DNA of 64,000 nt, taken from assembly GCA_965216025.1 (NCBI GenBank), contig CBDCEX010000015.1, forward strand, positions 1 to 64,000, given 5' to 3'. This document shows, piece by piece, positions 58,464 through 64,000 of this stretch (the stretch's first letter is position 1; each line of letters starts with the position of its first letter). The stretch is from JADFQT01 sp965216025. Lineage in GTDB: Bacteria; Chloroflexota; Dehalococcoidia; Lucifugimonadales; UBA3495. Both the position numbers and the translations under genes were made by a program. The notes under the pieces were generated by a model. It was given only the letters and a program-made list of their open reading frames with translations, was not told the DNA's origin and ran no database searches.

Positions 58464-59768
58464 TTAGGCCGACTTCTTCATCGGCTCCTGGGGAAGCTGG
58501 AAACTGCTGCCGCTCTCGGATATCAGAGTGGGCGAGCCGACACCTCGTATGGAATCGGCATCGACCACGCACTTCGTCACATCGTCCAGAGAAGGCAGCT
58601 CATACATCACGTCCAGGAGGGTTTCCTCCACCACGTACCTCAAGCATCGGGCGCCGGTATAGTGCTCCAGCGCCTTATCTGCCGCCGCTTCCAACGCCTC
58701 CTGGGTGAATTCCAGTTCCACGCCATCGATGCGGAAAAGCTGCTGATACTGCTTCACGATGGCATTCTTCGGCTCGGTCAGCACCCGCATCAGGTCGTCT
58801 CGGTCCAGGGGCTCCAGGGTTGTAACCACCGGCAATCTGCCGACCATTTCCGGTATAAAGCCGTACTCCAGCAGGTCTTCCGGACCGGGCTGGGACGCCA
58901 GGTTGCCCTCAGGGAGGGGCTCTCCGCGACCTCCGCCCAGGAAGCCCATTTGCGAGCCGCTGGAGGCGATCCGCTTGGAGACAATTTCTTCCAGACCGTT
59001 GAAGGCTCCCCCGCAAATAAAGAGGATATTCCGGGTGTTGATCTGGAGAAACTCTTGATGGGGATGCTTGCGGCCGCCCTGGGGGGGCACATTGGCCACG
59101 CAACCTTCGATTATTTTTAGCAGTTCCTGCTGAACCCCCTCTCCTGAGACATCCCTGGTGATGGAGCGGTTGACCCCCTCCTTACGGGCGATCTTGTCCA
59201 GCTCGTCAATGTAGATAATGCCCCGCTCCGCCTTGGCCAGGTCCCAATCGGCGGCCTGAATCAAGCGGAGCAGAATGTTTTCCACGTCCTCCCCGACATA
59301 TCCCGACTCGGTTAGGGATGTGGCATCGCAGACGACAAAGGGAACAGCCAGGGTGCGGGCCAGGGTTTCCGCCAGCAAGGTTTTACCGCAGCCGGTGGGA
59401 CCAATCATTAGAATATTGGCCTTTTGCAGCTCAACCTCAGACTTCTTGGCGCCGTTCCAAATCCGCTTAAAATGGTTGTAGACAGCCACGCTAAGGGTCT
59501 TCTTGGTCTTTTCTTGACCGATAACGTAAGTATCCAGATTCGCCCGGATTTCCCGGGGAACCAACGGCGCGCTTCGTTCCGGCGGGGCAGGTGCCGGGGG
59601 TTTTTCGGCTTCTATCAGCTCCCCTAAAACGCGGATACACTCATAACAAACGGAAGCCCGTCCATGCCCGGCAATCACCAGGTTGGAACGGGTCTGTCCT
59701 TTTCCGCAAAAGGAGCATTGCAATGCTCGAGTTCCCCCTTTAGTACTACTCGCCCTCAGCTCCACCAC
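58464..59768 (-). CDS. clpX: ATP-dependent Clp protease ATP-binding subunit ClpX
   Basis: 434 residues. The N-terminal zinc-binding domain has CSFCGKGQ and CYECIRVL (C4). The AAA+ core has ILMIGPTGCGKTLLAETLAR (Walker A), GIIYIDELDKIA (Walker B), the SGEGVQQELLKIIEG region, and the pore/IGF-type loop region GEPLPEGN is altered compared with E. coli. Sensor 2 reads TGARCLR where TGARGLR is usual. ClpX unfolds tagged proteins and feeds them to ClpP. It starts at GTG 59768 and follows clpP by 31 bases. Intact, in contrast to surrounding accessory genes. Confidence 0.95.
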   Translation of the reverse strand: MVELRASSTKGGTRALQCSFCGKGQTRSNLVIAGHGRASVCYECIRVLGELIEAEKPPAPAPPERSAPLVPREIRANLDTYVIGQEKTKKTLSVAVYNHFKRIWNGAKKSEVELQKANILMIGPTGCGKTLLAETLARTLAVPFVVCDATSLTESGYVGEDVENILLRLIQAADWDLAKAERGIIYIDELDKIARKEGVNRSITRDVSGEGVQQELLKIIEGCVANVPPQGGRKHPHQEFLQINTRNILFICGGAFNGLEEIVSKRIASSGSQMGFLGGGRGEPLPEGNLASQPGPEDLLEYGFIPEMVGRLPVVTTLEPLDRDDLMRVLTEPKNAIVKQYQQLFRIDGVELEFTQEALEAAADKALEHYTGARCLRYVVEETLLDVMYELPSLDDVTKCVVDADSIRGVGSPTLISESGSSFQLPQEPMKKSA

Positions 59769-59799
59769 CCAATCTAGTCACCATTCCAGTCGTTTGTAA

Positions 59800-60501
59800 T
59801 TAATTCTCGTCGGCTTTATCGGCGTCCGTCTTGTCGGCATCTGCCTCTTCGGCGTCTTCCTTCTTTTCTCCCAGGATTTCGTCGACTATGCCGTACTCCA
59901 CCGCCTGGTCCGCCGTCATGTAGAAGTCTCGGTCCGTGTCCAGAGCTATGCGGTCATAGTCCTGACCGGTATTTTCGGACAGGATGGTGCGCAGCTTGTC
60001 CTGCAGCCGCAGAATCTCTCGAGCTGCGATCTCTATGTCGGAGGCCTGACCCTGGGCGCCTCCCATGGCCTGGTGCATGTGAATCGTCGAGTTGGGCAGG
60101 CAGTAGCGCTTGCCCTTGGAGCCACCGGAGAGCAGAATGGTGGCCATGCTGGCCGTCATTCCCAGGCAAATGGTGGAAATTTCGCAGTTGACCAGCCTCA
60201 TGGTGTCGTAGATAGCCAGGCCGGAGCTGATAACGCCGCCGGGACTGTTGATATAAACGCTGACACCCTTGTCCGGATCTTCCCGCTCCAGGTAGAGCAA
60301 CTGGGCAATGATGACGTTGGCCATGGGGTCGGAAATTGGCGTTCCCAAGAAGATAATTCGTTCCCTGAGTAACAAAGAATATATGTCGAAGGCCCGCTCG
60401 CCCCGGGGGCTGGTCTCGATAACCATGGGGATAATACTCTGAGGAACGGTTAACGATGAATTCGGAAGGGAAAGGTTTCCGTCGGTGGGGTAGCTTAGCA
60501 T
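59800..60501 (-). CDS. clpP: ATP-dependent Clp protease proteolytic subunit ClpP
   Basis: 233 residues. The S14 family pattern is complete: FLGTPISDPMANVIIAQLLYL, YINSPGGVISSGLAIYDTM, CLGMTASMATILLSGG with the catalytic Ser, STIHMHQAMGG with the catalytic His, and an Asp in the following helix (DTDRDFYMTADQAVEYGIVD). An N-terminal propeptide-like stretch precedes residue about 20, and the C-terminus has an unusual charged repeat (DADKTDADKADEN). ATG 60501 follows AAGGAG. It forms the tetradecameric protease with ClpX. Confidence 0.95.
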   Translation of the reverse strand: MLSYPTDGNLSLPNSSLTVPQSIIPMVIETSPRGERAFDIYSLLLRERIIFLGTPISDPMANVIIAQLLYLEREDPDKGVSVYINSPGGVISSGLAIYDTMRLVNCEISTICLGMTASMATILLSGGSKGKRYCLPNSTIHMHQAMGGAQGQASDIEIAAREILRLQDKLRTILSENTGQDYDRIALDTDRDFYMTADQAVEYGIVDEILGEKKEDAEEADADKTDADKADEN

Positions 60502-60557
60502 TGGGTTGCGCTCCTTAATCGGTTATCCTATTCGTCTATTCAGGTAGAGCCTTTAAG

Positions 60558-60770
60558 AGTGTGCTTAAAAAGTCCCTTGACATCGAGGCGCAAGGTGTCT
60601 TCCAGGTTTGGGCTTCGGCTTCCTCTCCCACAAGGGGAGAGGAGTGAGGTGAGGGGTATCACCCTCATCCCAACCTTCTCCCATCAAGGGAGAAGGGGCT
60701 TTTATCAGGCCATACCAGAATGCTTATTTCTCTATTCTAGCGCGGACAATACGCCAGGCTTTTTAAGCAC
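60558..60770. mobile_element. Small inverted-repeat element between tig and clpP
   Basis: GTGCTTAAAAAG (60561-60572) is inverted as CTTTTTAAGCAC (60759-60770). CCTTTAAG flanks both sides (60550-60557 and 60771-60778), like an 8-bp target duplication that includes the tig stop codon. Inside are two hairpins, CCTCTCCC..GGGGAGAGG (60622-60642) and CCTTCTCCC..GGGAGAAGG (60674-60696). The element is non-coding, about 213 bp, and could carry processing or termination signals into the operon. Confidence 0.6.
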
Positions 60771-60773
60771 CCT

Positions 60774-62192
60774 TTAAGTAGACTCTTCCGGGTCGGCGTT
60801 GTCCAGGGGTTCGACATCAGCAACCGGGGCATCCCGGTCCGGGGGCTCTGAGTCCGGATCCGGTTCCGATGCCGCGGGCGGTTCGGATTCCGGCCTTTCC
60901 CCTGATTCCCCCTCCTCACCCTGGAATATCTGGACCAGCCGCGCTATGACCTTGCGGTCGGTAAGGGACGACTGGATGTTCTCCTTGGCGCTTTCCGTGG
61001 ATAGCGCCCGCCGCATCGCTTCTTCCGAATCTCCGGCGGAGGATACAATTGAGTCTATCTCTTCCTCCACTTCCTCCGGGGAGACCTCTATATTTTCTTC
61101 CTCGGCCAGCTTGCGCATGACCAGGTACCTGGTTAATCGATCTTCCGCCGTCGGACGCAGCTGTTCTCGGAACTCTTCCGCCGTCTGGCCCAGGTAGCCC
61201 AGGTAGGTTTCCATCGGTATACGCTGATTCTGAAGCGACCGCTCACGTTCCTGCTGCATCATGTCGACCTCACGTTGATACAGCATGTCCGAGGCCCGCA
61301 CCGTGGCGGCCTTAATCAACTCCTGTAGGCTTTCCTGCTCCAGGCGGCGGTTAGCCTCGGCAGCGGCTTCTTCTTCCAGCCGCTGCCTCATGTGTTGCCG
61401 CAAAGCTTCCAGGTCGTCATAGCCCTCACCCACCCCTTTGGCAAACTCGTCATCCAGATCGGGCAGACGCTTCTCCTTGATGGAAAGCACCTCAACGTTA
61501 AAGATACATTCCTTGCCGGCGTGCTGCGGTCTGGGATAATCCTCGGGGATGGTCAGGGTGAACTCTTTCTCCTCATCCTCCACCATCCCTTCCAGATAAA
61601 CGGCGAAGCCTGGAAAGGGCAGCACGTTCTCCACCTGGGGCACGTAGTCTACGGCCTGGTCGTCGACCACCTGCTCTTCACCAATGGTTCCTGAAACGTT
61701 CAGGTTGAGCAGGTCTCCGAAGTTGACCGGCCGCTCGGCGGGTTCCCAGGGAGCCGACTCCTGGCGCAACTGTTCCAGGACCTCCGCCACCCGCTCGTCG
61801 TTTATCTCCGGCTCTTCCTTCTGGAGGCGAATGCTGCGGAACTCACCCAGATCGACCTGGGGTTCCAGGGGCACCACCGCCGTGAAGGACACGGGTTCGA
61901 TTTCCGTTACCTCGATTTGGGGCTCGATAAAGGCCTGAACGTCTTCATCTTTCAGGACCTTATCCAGGGTCTCGGGAATCATGAACTCCAGCGCTTCCTG
62001 CACCAGAGCCGTGCGGCCTACGTAGCTCTCGACGATGGACCGGGGCGCCTTGCCCTTGCGAAATCCGGGGATCTGTAATCTGCCCACCGTCCGGCGATAG
62101 GAACGGTTGACGAAGGGGTCTTCATCCTCGGAGTCCATGACAATATTAAGGGTGACTTCCGTGGGAGTGACCGATTCCCTGGTGATCTTCAC
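60774..62192 (-). CDS. tig: Trigger factor (ribosome-associated peptidyl-prolyl isomerase)
   Basis: 472 residues. The ribosome-binding domain includes the GFRKGKAPRSIVE signature (residues 40-52). The PPIase-like domain has VNFGDLLNLNVSGTI and FTLTIPEDYPRPQHAGKEC. The C-terminal chaperone domain is a long helical region (ELIKAATVRASDMLYQREVD, REQLRPTAEDRLTRYLVMRK). A final acidic Pro/Ser/Glu/Asp tail of about 45 residues is an extension beyond typical trigger factors. The start is GTG 62192. Gene order tig-clpP-clpX is a common bacterial arrangement and the element at 60558 lies between the first two. Confidence 0.94.
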   Translation of the reverse strand: MKITRESVTPTEVTLNIVMDSEDEDPFVNRSYRRTVGRLQIPGFRKGKAPRSIVESYVGRTALVQEALEFMIPETLDKVLKDEDVQAFIEPQIEVTEIEPVSFTAVVPLEPQVDLGEFRSIRLQKEEPEINDERVAEVLEQLRQESAPWEPAERPVNFGDLLNLNVSGTIGEEQVVDDQAVDYVPQVENVLPFPGFAVYLEGMVEDEEKEFTLTIPEDYPRPQHAGKECIFNVEVLSIKEKRLPDLDDEFAKGVGEGYDDLEALRQHMRQRLEEEAAAEANRRLEQESLQELIKAATVRASDMLYQREVDMMQQERERSLQNQRIPMETYLGYLGQTAEEFREQLRPTAEDRLTRYLVMRKLAEEENIEVSPEEVEEEIDSIVSSAGDSEEAMRRALSTESAKENIQSSLTDRKVIARLVQIFQGEEGESGERPESEPPAASEPDPDSEPPDRDAPVADVEPLDNADPEEST

Positions 62193-62585
62193 CGACTATT
62201 CTCCCGTTATTTTGTCATCCCCGGAACTCCAATCGGTCCCCAACCGGCGATGCCGGGCGGGTAGGCCGTCGGGGTCCTGGAACAATTCAAGTATAGCATA
62301 GTCCATAGTTGGATAAAAGATTCGGGGCTGGTCGGCCGGCTCTTTTACAGGCTCTTTTAACTGTCATTCCGAGCCCTTTGGCTGCGCTCAGGATAAACTC
62401 CGGGAAGCAATCTCTGGAGGGCAAGGAGAGATTTCTTCGGGCCTGCGGTCCTGGCAATGATGGTGAGGAAAAGTAAAAGATTCAGGGGCTGGCCGGGACC
62501 TGACATTCTCTGCCCGGGCGCGCCTAGTTAACACATTTATGGGGTCCTGACGAGCCGCTCCAAACTGCAAGAATCCGCCGTCAAC
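62193..62585. other. Upstream region of tig, no genes
   Basis: Non-coding. It must contain the tig promoter; CTATGGACTATGCTATAC around 62296-62310 (read on the - strand) gives TATGCT/TATACT-like -10 candidates, but no -35 stands out. The stretch 62360-62470 resembles dispersed non-coding repeats (CATTCCGAGC ... AGATTTCTTCG) seen in many bacterial genomes. Confidence 0.4.
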
Positions 62586-62587
62586 TA

Positions 62588-63878
62588 GTACAGGTTGGCG
62601 TAAATAACCCGGCAGTTCATGCGACCAGCACCTTGCCTTGGTAAGTCCATTTGAAGGGCTTTGCCATGGTCCGGTTGTAATAGTCGATGAAGTCCCACAC
62701 CTTCTGTTTCAGATCGGTCACCGATCTGAATGACCCTCGCTGTAGCAGTTTTCGCACCAGAATGCTCAGCCAGATTTCCACTTGGTTCATCCATGACGTG
62801 TGCTTGGGGGTGTAGTGAAACACGATACAGTGGCTGGGATCGCTGAGAAATGCGGCCCGGGACTCTCGGTTCGCCAATGTGCCCCACTTGCCCTTCTTAC
62901 CCAACTCCAGGTCCAGCCCAGACTCTCTGGCTACCCAGCGCACTAGAGATTCAGAACGGTGCGTGTCCAGGTTGTCCACCACAAAATGCCACCGCTGGGC
63001 CGCCCTATCGCTAGCGATCACTGCCTCCACATGCTGCAGAAAGTCCGCTTCGGTACGTCTGGGCCCCCCATAGGGCTCAACAATCTGACCCGTCACCACA
63101 TCCCGACTGATGATGAAGGAGCGTGTACCATGCCGGATGTACTCAAACTCCCGCCGTCCCCGGCGCCAAGGGCAACCCAGGATGTTTGCGCTCCAGTGCC
63201 TGTACTCCGGTCAACTCATCAGTGCTCATCACTCGCTCCCCAGATTGGACCAAGGCGGGAGCTTCTCGGTACAGATCGCAGATGTCAGTGACTTTGGCGT
63301 CATAGTGCTCGTCCCCGGAGGGTGTCAACCAATAGCGTATCCGGTGGGGTTTCAGGTCCCCCTTTCTAGAAGCCTGGCCGCATGACGGGGGGAAATCCGT
63401 TCTACGATGCCTTTTTCGATGATCTCATCAGCCAATTCCCGGCTGGTCCACTGGCTGATAGGACGACCGCACTGGCTGGGGGCCTCACAAGCCAGGGACA
63501 TGATCTGGCAAACTTGCTCTGGGGTGATCCGGGCGGGATCCCGCAACCTTTCTTCTATACTCAGGTCTTCCAGAATGGCTGCCTGTAGCCCCAGCCAGCG
63601 GTTGCGCCAGAACCGTACCGTATCCACATCCAGGCCCACTTCGCGGGCTATTTGGCTGTTGTTCAGGCCAGCCGCGGCAGACAGAATGATTCTGCCTCGC
63701 CGGGCCAACTGCTGGGGGGTGCTATATCGGCGCACCAGGGTTTCCAATCCTTGCTGCTCTTCCGGGGATAATTCCACCACGGGAGGTTTCGGTCCACGCA
63801 TCGCCTTCACCACCACACTTCATCTCTCCAACCTCAACGCGCTCATTATACTACTCGGGCTTTTCAGCCCACCTGTAC
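62588..63878 (-). mobile_element. IS630-family element of a second type (1291 bp)
   Basis: Ends GTACAGGTTGGCG and complement of CAGCCCACCTGTAC form imperfect inverted repeats, flanked by TA at 62586-62587 and 63879-63880. It is a different IS from the four 1229-bp copies. The relic at 26463-27420 belongs to this type. Confidence 0.78.
62617..63816 (-). pseudogene. IS630-type transposase with frameshifts
   Basis: The N-terminal ORF (63816 to 63352) has LSPEEQQGLETLVRRYSTPQ, NNSQIAREVGLDVDTVRFW (HTH) and ISQWTSRELADEIIEKGI. The middle frame (63328-63143) has LKPHRIRYWLTPSGDEHYDA and VMSTDELTGVQALER. The last ORF (63099-62617) has HFVVDNLDTHRSESLVRW (catalytic Asp), FHYTPKHTSWMNQVEIWLS (catalytic Glu region). 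The pieces are in different frames, with breaks at about 63350 and 63140. It is either inactivated or affected by indel errors. Confidence 0.82.
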
Positions 63879-64000
63879 TAGGTCACCATCAGCTTGATTT
63901 TATAGCTGTTATTTTTATTGTTTTCAAACTCGGTACAAAACTGAGATTTACAAAAATGGTAAAAAGTGGGTTGATTGTTATGTTGACAAGGTCTTGACAA

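Overview
The window looks like a chromosomal segment of a Chloroflexota bacterium of the SAR202/Dehalococcoidia type. This is an inference from a tig-clpP-clpX cluster with a Chloroflexota-like flavour and from a catabolic gene mix (dienelactone hydrolase, GMC oxidoreductase, serine-hydrolase esterases, amidohydrolase, three tandem carboxymuconolactone-decarboxylase-like genes, LLM flavoenzyme, MmgE/PrpD). No rRNA or taxonomic marker other than the Clp/Tig genes is present. Region 1 (1-20762): a truncated esterase and two tRNA genes, Ala(CGC) and Arg(CCT), are followed by two related integrated elements in tandem. Each has a P4-type tyrosine integrase, a ribbon-helix-helix gene, a RepA-like AAA ATPase, an origin-like block with GGGACACG repeats beside a palindrome, a large terminase, an HNH gene, an HK97-fold major capsid protein, a small putative decoration protein and a prohead protease. 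Element 1 (about 779-10612) also has connector, head-tail adaptor and portal genes. It has no recognisable tail, lysis or small terminase gene, so it looks like a complete capsid-only satellite resembling capsid-forming PICIs. Element 2 is decaying: its RepA gene is split by an IS701 plus a MITE, its terminase is broken by two short tandem duplications, its HNH and RHH genes carry stops, and its right end is cut off by an IS630 copy. Region 2 (20763-27842) is an IS- and deletion-scarred zone: an IS630 copy, fragments of an ABC permease, a VWA/DUF3520 protein, a lipoprotein and an aldo/keto reductase, one intact anchored alpha/beta hydrolase, and an ORF-less group II intron lying precisely inside a transposase relic. 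Region 3 (27843-53700) is catabolic. A plausible DLH-GMC-serine hydrolase-alpha/beta hydrolase-amidohydrolase cluster on the + strand is followed by IS5, IS630 (two copies) and ISAzo13 insertions that break MmgE/PrpD and hydrolase genes. Then come a PIG-L deacetylase, three tandem CMD genes with an enoyl-CoA hydratase on the - strand, a TPP-enzyme/MBL fusion fragment, a hydrolase lacking its nucleophile serine, an NAD-binding dehydrogenase, an LLM relic and a small Cys-tailed peptide gene. Region 4 (53688-58017) holds a LuxR fragment cut by IS630, an integrase relic, and broken Ntn-hydrolase (proteasome-like) and Ymh-family genes. Region 5 (58464-64000) is the intact housekeeping block tig-clpP-clpX (- strand), with a small inverted-repeat element between tig and clpP, ending in a second kind of IS630 element. 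Across the window, accessory genes show many in-frame stops (TGA, TAA and TAG), frameshifts and short tandem duplications, while core genes are intact. This fits a genome undergoing IS expansion and gene decay. Some single-base shifts could instead be sequencing errors.
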